From: Shinella sp. SUS2
Lineage (GTDB): Bacteria; Pseudomonadota; Alphaproteobacteria; Rhizobiales; Rhizobiaceae
Length of the DNA: 64,000 nt
Direction of reading: 5' to 3'
Assembly (NCBI RefSeq): GCF_001262505.1
Contig: NZ_KQ410728.1
Location: forward strand, 186,001 to 250,000
In this document: piece after piece, positions 48,332-55,371 of the stretch
Numbering within the stretch: the stretch's first letter is position 1
Layout of the letters: every line of letters starts with the position of its first letter
Program-made: the position numbers and the translations under genes
Notes under the pieces: model-generated
The model's database searches: none
The model's input: the letters and a program-made list of their open reading frames with translations, nothing else
Told to the model about the DNA's origin: nothing

Positions 48332-48491
48332 ACCCAGCGCCCATCGCTCGATCGGCAAGCTCCAGCTGCCAGCGCAGGTAAACACACTCAGCCAGCAGGG
48401 TAGCTATTGCAGCCCGGGCATCACCGTCGTGCCAGGATAGGGCTTCATCGATTTCGTTGGAGGTTTCAGGTTGTTTTTCGAGCGGGCGCAC
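48234..48491 (-). pseudogene. Truncated small conserved protein gene near attR
   Basis: From the GTG 48489-48491 (GGAG eight bases upstream) the frame encodes MRPLEKQPETSNEIDEALSW, then HDGDARAAIATLLAECVYLR and WQLELADRAMGAGFTRG. The DGDARAAIxTLL block is a family I know from rhizobial genomes as a small protein of unknown function. After about residue 56 the frame runs into the antisense of the LamG gene, so its end is lost. A LexA-type box lies 76 bases upstream. Confidence 0.55.
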
Positions 48492-48566
48492 GTGGTCGTT
48501 CTCCTGTGTCTTGTGCCACAGCAGGAATCAGATTTGGTTGTCAGATAGCGGCCGCATCGCCGGCTT

Positions 48567-48581
48567 GTTCTCAATATGTTC
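48567..48581 (-). promoter_or_regulatory. LexA (SOS) box, alphaproteobacterial type
   Basis: GTTCTCAATATGTTC on the plus strand, GAAC-N7-GAAC on the minus strand, an exact match to the direct-repeat LexA site of alphaproteobacteria. It precedes the truncated gene at 48234-48491, placing that gene's promoter under SOS control. Confidence 0.7.
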
Positions 48582-48662
48582 TCATGGAGATTTGAGTCAA
48601 GCCAGCTGTGAAGATAATCCTAGGAATGGCTCGATGGCCTGGTCGCCTCATGTTGATCTACC

Positions 48663-48691
48663 TTATCCACAGGTGGCGAAAAATGTGGATG
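48663..48691. other. Pair of DnaA-box-like 9-mers
   Basis: TTATCCACA (48663-48671) is a perfect DnaA box, and TGTGGATGA (48683-48691) is an inverted one-mismatch copy, 11 bases apart. No AT-rich unwinding region or replication gene accompanies them. The 48.49-49.11 kb stretch otherwise holds only the LexA box, arm-type repeats, attR and a terminator. Confidence 0.3.
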
Positions 48692-48727
48692 AGCAGATAG
48701 GCGATTGGGTTCAAATGGTGAACGAGC

Positions 48728-48788
48728 GTTGGACCAACCTCGTGCAAGTTCTTGATTCCTTGTGGCTCAATTCGAGGCGCGTTGGACC
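48728..48788. other. Candidate recombinase arm-type sites, right end
   Basis: Two copies of GTTGGACC in the same orientation (48728-48735 and 48781-48788), 39 and 92 bases inside attR, matching the motif pair beside attL. Confidence 0.4.
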
Positions 48789-48826
48789 GTCGCAGGCTTG
48801 ATTTTCAGCGGCTTGCAACGATTTGC

Positions 48827-48848
48827 CGAGTCTTCTCGACCGCACCAA
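48827..48848. repeat. attR: 22-bp direct repeat of the tRNA-Leu 3' end
   Basis: Identical to 32220-32241. Only the 3' tail of the tRNA is present here, so the intact tRNA is at attL. Sequence beyond it is the original chromosomal downstream region. Confidence 0.93.
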
Positions 48849-48851
48849 AAA

Positions 48852-48878
48852 AAACCGGCTGAAAAGCCGGGCTTTTTT
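48852..48878 (+). terminator. Original tRNA-Leu terminator, now beyond attR
   Basis: CCGGCT (48855-48860), GAAA loop, AGCCGG (48865-48870) and a T-run. It directly follows the tRNA tail, so before integration it would have ended the tRNA transcript. Confidence 0.75.
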
Positions 48879-49112
48879 GTTTTCAGGCATTGAGCGTTTC
48901 GGGCCACTCCACGTTCAGACCAAACGTTGGGCTGTTTGCGTTCATCTCGTAACCTTGTCTGACGCCGAAGATCGTTTCAGATCCGAACGAGCGCTAGGAG
49001 CGTTTAACGATAGCTGGTCCCGGCCGCTTGATATCCTCTTGTTGCAGTTGAATGCGAAACAACTTTTGGGTTAGTTCTGCGGTAGACAACTACCCAAAGA
49101 CAGGGGGATGTG

Positions 49113-49736
49113 ATGCCGCTTAAAACATTGCCGACGCAAACCGGAAATTCGTGTGCCGCACACTGCACCGCGATCACGATCATGGAGCTGACAGGCTCGA
49201 CGATCACTCAAAAGGACGCGGAGAGCACCATTTGGAACAAGATCCTTTTCAAGGATGACGGAAGCAAGGCTATCAAAGCACTTGTGGCAAAGAAGAATTC
49301 AGACCCACGAAGAATCCTGAAATATGTCGAGAAAAACTACGCGACAAACCTGTCCGCCGTCATCAAATTCGACGATACCGAGAAGGCGAACGCGCTGGCC
49401 TACCTTCCGGACAATGATGTTAAACGGGGACTGGAGGGGCTCTACAACCTCATAAAAGGACAGAGCCAGACCGAAACGCTTCTTCCTGCCGACGACGTCT
49501 ACTACAACTGCAGCTATCTGATGATGGATGGTGGCGATCCCTCCAGTTCCGGTCTGGATGGGCTTCACAATATCCTCGTCACCAGCAGCGGCGGCCAAGT
49601 CTACTATTACAATTCAAACGAAACCAAGCCGGTGTGGACGATGAACAACCACGGCTGGAAGCGCCTGGACAAGGCAAATTCAGGCAAGCACAGCTACGTG
49701 TTCACGGGCCTGTGCGTTGCCGTCCGCAAAAAATAG
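49113..49736 (+). CDS. Unknown protein with a papain-like Cys-His-Asn arrangement
   Basis: A 207-residue soluble protein; the ATG at 49113 follows CAGGGGGATGTG. Residues 8-27 (TQTGNSCAAHCTAITIMELT) put a cysteine (Cys14) at the start of a helix, as in C39/papain-like peptidases; His152 begins a strand (GLHNILVTSSGG) and an Asn follows at 167 (YYYNSNE). The spacing fits a cysteine peptidase triad, but overall similarity to a known family is not evident. Lower GC than the neighbours, single gene, just outside attR. Could be a toxin/effector or an older insertion. Confidence 0.6.
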   Translation: MPLKTLPTQTGNSCAAHCTAITIMELTGSTITQKDAESTIWNKILFKDDGSKAIKALVAKKNSDPRRILKYVEKNYATNLSAVIKFDDTEKANALAYLPDNDVKRGLEGLYNLIKGQSQTETLLPADDVYYNCSYLMMDGGDPSSSGLDGLHNILVTSSGGQVYYYNSNETKPVWTMNNHGWKRLDKANSGKHSYVFTGLCVAVRKK

Positions 49737-49770
49737 GCGATCCCGCTTCGCGCAGAAGGGCTTGCGCGGT

Positions 49771-50265
49771 TCAGGCCTTGCTCTTGTTGTACTTCTTGAC
49801 GATGCGCTCGCGCTTCAGCCGCGAAAGGCGGTCGATCCAGAAGATGCCGTCGAGCTGATCGATCTCGTGCTGCAGGCAGACCGAAAGCAGCCCGTCGGCC
49901 TCTTCGGTCTTCCGGGCGCCGGAAAGATCCTGGTAGGTGAGGCGGATACGGGCAGGGCGCTCCACCTCGTCGGTCACGCCCGGTATGGAGACGCTGCCTT
50001 CGGCGTGGCGCTGCCCTTCCGGCGAAAACCATTCGATATGCGGGTTCACAAAGACCCTCAGCGACCCCGGCCCGTCGAGCTCGATCACCGTCAACCGCTC
50101 GAGGATACCGACATGGGCGGCGGTAATGCCGATGCCTGGGGCGGCCCGCATCGTGGAGGCGAGATCCTCGGCGAGCGTGGCAAGCCGCGTATCGAAGACT
50201 TCGACCGCCCGGCAGGGCTGGCGCAGGCGCGGATCGGGGTAGCTGAGAATGGGAAGGATCGCCAT
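49771..50265 (-). CDS. Peptide deformylase-like protein lacking metal ligands
   Basis: A 164-residue homologue of Def. The fold motifs are recognisable but altered: motif 1 is GIGITAA (44-50) in place of GxGLAAxQ; motif 2 is EGSVS (89-93), with Ser91 replacing the metal-binding Cys of EGCLS; motif 3 is HEIDQ (133-137), with Gln replacing the second metal His while the catalytic Glu remains. It therefore should not bind the catalytic metal in the usual way. The essential Def must be elsewhere. The start at 50265 gives the normal MAILPILSYPDPRLRQP opening. Confidence 0.85.
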   Translation of the reverse strand: MAILPILSYPDPRLRQPCRAVEVFDTRLATLAEDLASTMRAAPGIGITAAHVGILERLTVIELDGPGSLRVFVNPHIEWFSPEGQRHAEGSVSIPGVTDEVERPARIRLTYQDLSGARKTEEADGLLSVCLQHEIDQLDGIFWIDRLSRLKRERIVKKYNKSKA

Positions 50266-50569
50266 GGGGCCTCCGGGTGCCGGTTGTGCGTCCTTCCTAG
50301 CCTGTTTGCGGCAGAGGGAAAATGCCGGGTCCGTCCGGGATATCGCGAATCGCGTGATTATCGTGATGTTGCAACAGCTTGCGAATTTTTTGCATCCGGC
50401 CGGCTTTTGCCGCGTTCGGCGATGGACCGGCTGCGCTCTTTGCGTTAGCACGAGGTAAGACAACGCGCCTCCCAGAGGGGGCGTTGCGCCCGAATCCTCT
50501 ACGCAATCCCTGCCGTCCCAGCGCCGCCGACATGCCGGGCGGGACGAGCCCGATACAAGGAGCGGCCCG
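50266..50569 (+). other. Leader region of mgtE with a strong hairpin
   Basis: 304 bases between the divergent def-like gene and mgtE. A hairpin CAACGC...GCGTTG (50461-50486) with a C/G-rich inner stem and a further GGGCGGGACGAGCCC near the start suggest a structured leader. It does not show the M-box core as I know it. No small gene with a ribosome site is evident. Confidence 0.3.
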
Positions 50570-52000
50570 ATGGACAACACCGGCGACGATGACCGTATCC
50601 ATCAGGGGCAGACAGACCACAGTACCTTCGACGGCGAGGACATCTATGCCGAGGACGGTTCGATCCGCTCGGACTTCCTCATGCATGTCGGCGCGGCGAT
50701 CGCCGATCGCGACCTCCTGTTCCTGCGCAGGCATGTGGCGCGGCTGCATGAATCGGAAATGGGCGACCTGCTGGAGGCGATCCAGCCGGAGCAGCGCCGC
50801 CAGCTCGTCTCCCTGCTCGGCGACGATTTCGACCTTGCGGCGCTGACCGAGGTCGACGAGGCGATCCGTCTCGACATCGTCGAGCACATGCCGAACGAGC
50901 AGATCGCCGCCGCACTCGGCGAGATGGATTCGGACGACGCCGTCTACATCCTTGAGGACCTCGACCAGGAAGACCAGGAAGAGATCCTTTCCAAGCTGCC
51001 GTTCACCGAACGGATCCGCCTGCGCCGCTCGCTGGATTATCCCGAAAGTACGGCCGGGCGCCGCATGCAGACAGAGTTCGTCGCCGTGCCGCCGTTCTGG
51101 ACGGTGGGCCAGACGATCGACTACCTGCGGGAGGACGCGGACCTGCCGGAGAGTTTTTCGCAGATTTTCGTCATCGACCCGACCTTCCGCCTGCTTGGCG
51201 CCATCGATCTTGACCGCGTGCTGCGCGCCAAGCGCGGCGAGAAGATCGAAGCGATCATGCGCGAGACGAACCATCCGATCCCGGCCGAGATGGACCAGGA
51301 AGAAGCCGCCCAGCTCTTCGAGCAGTATGACCTTCTTTCCGCAGCCGTCGTCGACGAGAACGGCCGCCTCGTCGGCGTCCTGACCATCGACGACGTGGTC
51401 GACGTCATCCAGGAAGAGGCCGAGGAGGACCTGATGCGCCTCGGCGGCGTCGGCGACGAAGAACTCTCCGACACGACCATCGAGACGGTGCGCTCGCGCG
51501 CGCCCTGGCTGCTCGTCAATCTCCTGACGGCCTTTATCGCGGCCTCGGTCATCTCGCTCTTCGAGGCGACGATCGAGGAGATCGTCGCGCTCGCGGTGCT
51601 GATGCCGATCGTCGCCGGCATGGGCGGCAATGCTGGATCGCAGACGATGACCGTCACCGTGCGGGCGCTCGCCACGCGCAACCTCGACATCCACAATGCC
51701 TGGCGTGTCGTGCGGCGCGAGGCGGGTGTCGGCCTGCTGCACGGCCTCGCCTTCGGCCTGATGATCGGCCTCGTGGCGGGTATCTGGTTCCATGATGCCA
51801 ATATCGGCGGCGTCATCGCGGCGGCCATGCTGATCAACATGAGTGCGGCGGCGCTGGCCGGCATCGCCATTCCGCTCTTCCTCGACAAGGCGGGGGCGGA
51901 CCCGGCCGTCTCCTCCGCGGTCTTCGTGACCGCGGTCACCGATATTGTCGGCTTCTTCGCATTCCTTGGCCTTGCGACCTGGTGGTTCGCCATCCGCTGA
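50570..52000 (+). CDS. mgtE: Magnesium transporter MgtE
   Basis: A 476-residue Mg2+ channel. The N domain (about 30-150; LVSLLGDDFDLAALTEVDEA, ALGEMDSDDAVYILEDLDQE) and two CBS domains (about 155-280; DENGRLVGVLTIDDVVDVIQ) form the cytosolic Mg2+ sensor, followed by a connecting helix and five membrane helices from about residue 305. MPIVAGMGGNAGSQTMTVTVRAL is the pore signature (shown in parts: GGNAGSQT). Starts at an ATG after AAGGAGCGGCCCG. Complete. Confidence 0.95.
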   Translation: MDNTGDDDRIHQGQTDHSTFDGEDIYAEDGSIRSDFLMHVGAAIADRDLLFLRRHVARLHESEMGDLLEAIQPEQRRQLVSLLGDDFDLAALTEVDEAIRLDIVEHMPNEQIAAALGEMDSDDAVYILEDLDQEDQEEILSKLPFTERIRLRRSLDYPESTAGRRMQTEFVAVPPFWTVGQTIDYLREDADLPESFSQIFVIDPTFRLLGAIDLDRVLRAKRGEKIEAIMRETNHPIPAEMDQEEAAQLFEQYDLLSAAVVDENGRLVGVLTIDDVVDVIQEEAEEDLMRLGGVGDEELSDTTIETVRSRAPWLLVNLLTAFIAASVISLFEATIEEIVALAVLMPIVAGMGGNAGSQTMTVTVRALATRNLDIHNAWRVVRREAGVGLLHGLAFGLMIGLVAGIWFHDANIGGVIAAAMLINMSAAALAGIAIPLFLDKAGADPAVSSAVFVTAVTDIVGFFAFLGLATWWFAIR

Positions 52001-52063
52001 GGTTTTTGCGGGGAACGAACGGGGCGGTTGTCCGTTCGAGAAGAGAGCGGGAAAGAGCAAAAA

Positions 52064-52085
52064 TTGACTTATACGTAAAAGTCAA
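52064..52085. promoter_or_regulatory. MerR-type operator upstream of the regulator gene
   Basis: A perfect inverted repeat TTGACTT-N8-AAGTCAA, 33 bases before the merR-type start, with a central TACGTA. It fits autoregulation by the adjacent MerR protein. Confidence 0.6.
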
Positions 52086-52118
52086 TAAAATGTCCGCCCA
52101 GACGAGATCGGAGCAGGC

Positions 52119-52505
52119 GTGGACAAGTTTTATACTATAACCGAGCTGACGCGCGAATTCGGGGTTTCCACCCGCACACTGCGCTTCTACGAGGACGAGG
52201 GGCTGATCAACCCCGAGCGCCGTGGTCGCACGCGCCTCTTCCGCCCGGCCGACCGCCGTCTCATCCAGGAAATCCTGCGTGGCCGGCGTATCGGCTTCAC
52301 CATCGCCGAGATCCGCGACATCATCCGCGTCTACAAGGACCCGCCGGGCGAGGTGGGGCAGCTGGAACTGCTGATGGCGAAGGTCAGCGAAAAACGTGAC
52401 GAGCTGCGCCAGAAGCGACGCGACATCGAGGAGACCCTGGCCGAGCTCGACAATGTCGAGGAAGCCTGCCTGACGCGCCTTGCCGAAATCGGCGTCGGCA
52501 CCTGA
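52119..52505 (+). CDS. MerR-family regulator (LiuR-like)
   Basis: A 128-residue regulator starting at a GTG with GGAG five bases upstream. The DNA-binding wing-helix is at the N-terminus (YTITELTREFGVSTRTLRFY, LINPERRGRTRLFRPADRR), followed by a dimer coiled coil (RDELRQKRRDIEETLAELDN). The only cysteine (EEACLTRL) gives no metal-binding pattern, so it probably senses an organic ligand; similarity by eye is to LiuR-type regulators of branched-chain acyl catabolism. No such catabolic genes lie in the window. Confidence 0.85.
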   Translation: MDKFYTITELTREFGVSTRTLRFYEDEGLINPERRGRTRLFRPADRRLIQEILRGRRIGFTIAEIRDIIRVYKDPPGEVGQLELLMAKVSEKRDELRQKRRDIEETLAELDNVEEACLTRLAEIGVGT

Positions 52506-52512
52506 GCGGCCG

Positions 52513-52986
52513 TCAGATCCAGCGCGTCGTCCCGTTGCAATAGCGTTCGAAATCGATGCCGAAGCGCGAGAGCAGGTGCAGCTCCTCGCGCTTGATGGCG
52601 ACGATGCTCGTCAACACGGCGGCGATCATGGCCGTCACGATGCACCAGGGATTGAGCATCACAAGGCCGATGCCGGCGGTCGCCAGCGTATAGCCGAGAT
52701 AGATCGGGTTGCGGGTGAAGCGGTAGGGGCCGGATGTCACGAGATGGGTCGAGCAGCGGTTCGGCAGGATCGTCGTGTGGCAGTCGAGCAGCGTGCGCAT
52801 GGCCCAGACATCCAGCACGATGGCCATGAGGATCAGGATGCCGCCGGCGGTGCGGGCGATCCAGATGTTCGTCTCGGCCGCCGCGAGCGGAAAATACGCC
52901 TGGAGCAGGAAAGCCGCCGCGAGCGCCGCGCCGTAGATCAGCGGGGGCCAGGGAAAGGCGAGTGGCTTCATGCGATAGGCGTTCAT
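52513..52986 (-). CDS. Isoprenylcysteine carboxyl methyltransferase (ICMT)-family membrane protein
   Basis: A 157-residue protein with about four helices. HLVTSGPYRFTRNPIYLGYT (about 80-99) and the C-terminal EELHLLSRFGIDFERYCNGT contain the family's S-adenosylmethionine-site residues (GPYxxxRNPxY and the E-x10-Y region). Bacterial members methylate unknown substrates. Converges with the merR gene (seven bases apart). Confidence 0.88.
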   Translation of the reverse strand: MNAYRMKPLAFPWPPLIYGAALAAAFLLQAYFPLAAAETNIWIARTAGGILILMAIVLDVWAMRTLLDCHTTILPNRCSTHLVTSGPYRFTRNPIYLGYTLATAGIGLVMLNPWCIVTAMIAAVLTSIVAIKREELHLLSRFGIDFERYCNGTTRWI

Positions 52987-52990
52987 GATC

Positions 52991-54010
52991 CTACTCCTTC
53001 AGGTCGGTCTTCGTTTCCGCATCTGCCGTGCATTGCGACGAGATCGCGGCAACGCGCTCGTCCTTCGTGACATCGATCGCACCGCGCACAAGGTCGGTGA
53101 ACAGGTTCTCCTCCGTCAGCCGGTCCAGCGTGCAGCCGCAGAAACTCTGGCAGAACCCGTCGCCGCGCTCGCTTTCACAGGCGCGCATGCAGCTCTTCGT
53201 ATAGCCAACGACCGGATCGGCTGCAGGCGCGGGAACCACGAGGGAAAAGCCGTAGACCAGTGCGATCAGCACGGGCTGATGGATAAGGTAGATGGCGAGA
53301 CTGTGGCGGCCGGCTTTTTCCAAGAGGCTTTTCCACCAGACTTTCGTCTGACCTCCAAAACCCGCCAGCCGCTCGGGAAGCGGGCTTGCGATGAAGAGCT
53401 TGCCGAGCACGATGCCGAGCAACACCGGCGCGAGCCAGGGGAGCAGCGGCACATAGTCGTTCGAGCGCGGGACATCGACAGAAAGCCCGACCCACCAGAG
53501 GGCTGGATGATCGAAGAGCGGGGCACGCAGATAAAGCGGTGCCACAATGGCGGCGGCGGCGGCAAGCAGCGTCACGACGATCGGCAGGCGCAGGAAGAGA
53601 AGGCCGATGACGCTCGCCGCGGCAATGGCATGCAGGATGCCGAAGAAGATGAACGTTTCCGGGAAGGCGAACCAGGTTGCGATGGTAATCGCGGCTGCCG
53701 CCAGTCCGATCTTGCCGAGGCGGATGAGGAACGGCCTTGCGCGAAAACCATTGATATGACCGAGCACAAGGCTGAAGCCGGTGAGAAACAGGAAGGAGCC
53801 GGCGATCACTCGCGCGAAAATCTTCCAGCCGCCGGTCGTTGCCGTGTCCGGTTCGATGTAGCCGAAAAAACCGAGGTCCCAGGTGAAGTGGTAGATCGCC
53901 ATCGCGATCAGCGCGAGCGCGCGCAGCTGGTCGATCAGCGGGATGCGCGGAAGGCGGCGCGGTGCTGCACCTTCTCCTGCCACATTGCCGTCAATCACCG
54001 TCGTCGTCAT
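52991..54010 (-). CDS. DUF1624 acyltransferase-type membrane protein with Cys-rich tail
   Basis: A 339-residue protein; start taken at the ATG 54008-54010 (MTTTVIDGNVAGEG). The DUF1624 (heparan-alpha-glucosaminide acetyltransferase-like) core has about eight helices; IDQLRALALIAMAIYHFTWD with the conserved His is the opening block, and AGRHSLAIYLIHQPVLIALV the last. The final ~75 residues are soluble and Cys-rich (SCMRACESERGDGFCQSFCG, then CTLDRLTEENLFTDL). Role unknown. It stops four bases upstream of the ICMT start codon. Confidence 0.8.
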   Translation of the reverse strand: MTTTVIDGNVAGEGAAPRRLPRIPLIDQLRALALIAMAIYHFTWDLGFFGYIEPDTATTGGWKIFARVIAGSFLFLTGFSLVLGHINGFRARPFLIRLGKIGLAAAAITIATWFAFPETFIFFGILHAIAAASVIGLLFLRLPIVVTLLAAAAAIVAPLYLRAPLFDHPALWWVGLSVDVPRSNDYVPLLPWLAPVLLGIVLGKLFIASPLPERLAGFGGQTKVWWKSLLEKAGRHSLAIYLIHQPVLIALVYGFSLVVPAPAADPVVGYTKSCMRACESERGDGFCQSFCGCTLDRLTEENLFTDLVRGAIDVTKDERVAAISSQCTADAETKTDLKE

Positions 54011-54104
54011 GGTTCGGGGTCGCCGCATTGCTTTGGTCCATGGGAGAGTGTCACGCCAAGCTTGCGCCGGGCGGATGGCCGAAAGGTGGCCGTCGGAAGG
54101 GATG

Positions 54105-54794
54105 TCAGTCGAGGCGTTCGAGAACGGCGAGGCGCGCCTGCGAATAGAATTGCCGGCGCACAAGCACGACGATGATGCTGACCGTCGTCGCGATGAAGAG
54201 GTAAGGGCTGACAAACCAGCCGAGATAGCCGATCGACAGGAAGATGGCGCGCAGCCCCATATTGAAGTGTTTTGCCGCAAGGATGTTCATGCGGATGACC
54301 TTGTCGGCAGCGAGGTCGGCGCCGGCCGGGTCCTTGTGGATGTCGCCGCTCATCGGGATCGCGCCGAGCAGGATCGTGCAGTAGTTGAAAAGACGGTAGG
54401 ACCAGCCGAACTTGAAGAAGGCATAGCCGAAGATGCCGGCAAGGCCGCCGACCTTGAGCTCGAACCCGGCACGGCTGCCCTGGAAGACCACCGGCAGGTC
54501 GCTGAAAATGGCAAAGACCTGCTCCGTGGCGCCGAGCAGCGCGAAACAGCCGCCGAGCGCCAGGATCGAGGTTGAAGCGAAGAAGGCCGTGCCGTTCTGC
54601 AGGCCGGCCATGATCTGGGTGTCGATCATGCGCAGGTCGCGGTGCATCGCGTTGCGGATCCACACGGCGCGCTGCGAGCTCATCGCCCGCGTGAGGCTGA
54701 CGCGGTCGAAGAGTTTCGCCCGTTCCGTGATCCAGGAATATCCCGTCCACAGCAGCAGGAAGAGGGCAAGGGCGATGAAATCCGGTGTGCTCAT
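54105..54794 (-). CDS. DUF599 membrane protein
   Basis: A 229-residue protein with four helices: DFIALALFLLLWTGYSWITE, AFFASTSILALGGCFALLGA, LFNYCTILLGAIPM and a C-terminal pair ending RRQFYSQARLAVLERLD. RNAMHRDLRMIDTQIMAGLQ is the DUF599 signature. Start either ATG 54792-54794 or 54810-54812 (six more residues). Function unknown. Confidence 0.85.
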   Translation of the reverse strand: MSTPDFIALALFLLLWTGYSWITERAKLFDRVSLTRAMSSQRAVWIRNAMHRDLRMIDTQIMAGLQNGTAFFASTSILALGGCFALLGATEQVFAIFSDLPVVFQGSRAGFELKVGGLAGIFGYAFFKFGWSYRLFNYCTILLGAIPMSGDIHKDPAGADLAADKVIRMNILAAKHFNMGLRAIFLSIGYLGWFVSPYLFIATTVSIIVVLVRRQFYSQARLAVLERLD

Positions 54795-55077
54795 GGCCAA
54801 GCGTTGTGCCATGGATTCCGCATTTTGCAAGCGCCGGAAAGGTGGCTGCACGGGGCTGTTCAGATCTTGGGCAAAAAGGCGGCGAGCCCCTGTCGCCGTC
54901 CCACCCTCCAACCGTCTGATTTTGCGACATGTCATGCGTCTGACGCGGGGCTCCTATGAGAACAGCGCCTTGGTTTCGCCATTTTTCGCGATTGCGGTTT
55001 CATGAATTCTTCATTAAACAGGGCGTCATGCAGGGTCGTCTCGGCCATTGCAACGACATCTTCCAATCGGGGAAATC

Positions 55078-55179
55078 ATGGAAAGTACCGTTCAGAAATC
55101 CTGCTGGGGCGTCACCGCCCGTGCAGTCCTCGGTTTTGGCGCAGTTCTGGTCATCGCCTATCTTTTCGGCGGCATCTGA
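55078..55179 (+). CDS. 33-residue membrane peptide
   Basis: The ATG at 55078 has GGGGAAATC just upstream. Product MESTVQKSCWGVTARAVLGF, then GAVLVIAYLFGGI: a short polar start and one membrane helix. It stands alone with its own strong terminator 27 bases downstream, which supports an expressed mini-gene. Confidence 0.6.
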   Translation: MESTVQKSCWGVTARAVLGFGAVLVIAYLFGGI

Positions 55180-55205
55180 AAACACCGGCCTGTTACCCTT
55201 ACATG

Positions 55206-55239
55206 AACAGCGTGCTTCTCCACGAAGCACGCTGTTTTT
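55206..55239 (+). terminator. Strong intrinsic terminator
   Basis: 13-bp perfect stem (AACAGCGTGCTTC at 55206-55218, GAAGCACGCTGTT at 55224-55236) with a 5-base loop and T-run. It ends the 33-residue gene and isolates sdaA. Confidence 0.9.
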
Positions 55240-55371
55240 GTTTCAAGGCCTGTTGGAAGGGACATGTCGCGCAGGTAAAACCCGATGTCGGGAGATCGCC
55301 TTAAGTGCGCCGCATGATGGCGTAGCTTCAGGGATCAGTGCGCCTGCCGAGGCAAGGGAGAAGTTCGGGAC

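Larger units (their letters stand above)
32220..48848. mobile_element. Decayed prophage/genomic island integrated in tRNA-Leu(GAG)
   Basis: A 16.6-kb segment bounded by 22-bp direct repeats of the tRNA 3' end. A tyrosine recombinase gene lies next to the tRNA with its stop facing attL. The interior holds phage gene families (RecT-like, DUF2280, terminase, antirepressor, metallopeptidase, tail-like proteins). Many genes are truncated, fused or frameshifted, and no portal, capsid protease, major capsid, tape measure or lysis enzyme is recognisable, so it should not form particles. Base composition is visibly lower in GC in parts (34.6-36, 41.6-42.7 and 44.3-45.1 kb). Confidence 0.9.

Noticed and set aside
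48663..48691. Plasmid or island replication origin at the DnaA-box pair
   Set aside because: Only two boxes, no iterons, no AT-rich tract and no replication gene nearby.
48457..48801. A 114-codon plus-strand frame between the truncated gene and attR
   Set aside because: It crosses the LexA box, DnaA-like boxes and arm sites, has no ribosome site and no coding character.
32220..48848. Reading the island as an intact, inducible prophage
   Set aside because: The integrase is frameshifted, terminase lacks its C-terminal two-thirds, and no portal, capsid or tail-assembly genes are recognisable.
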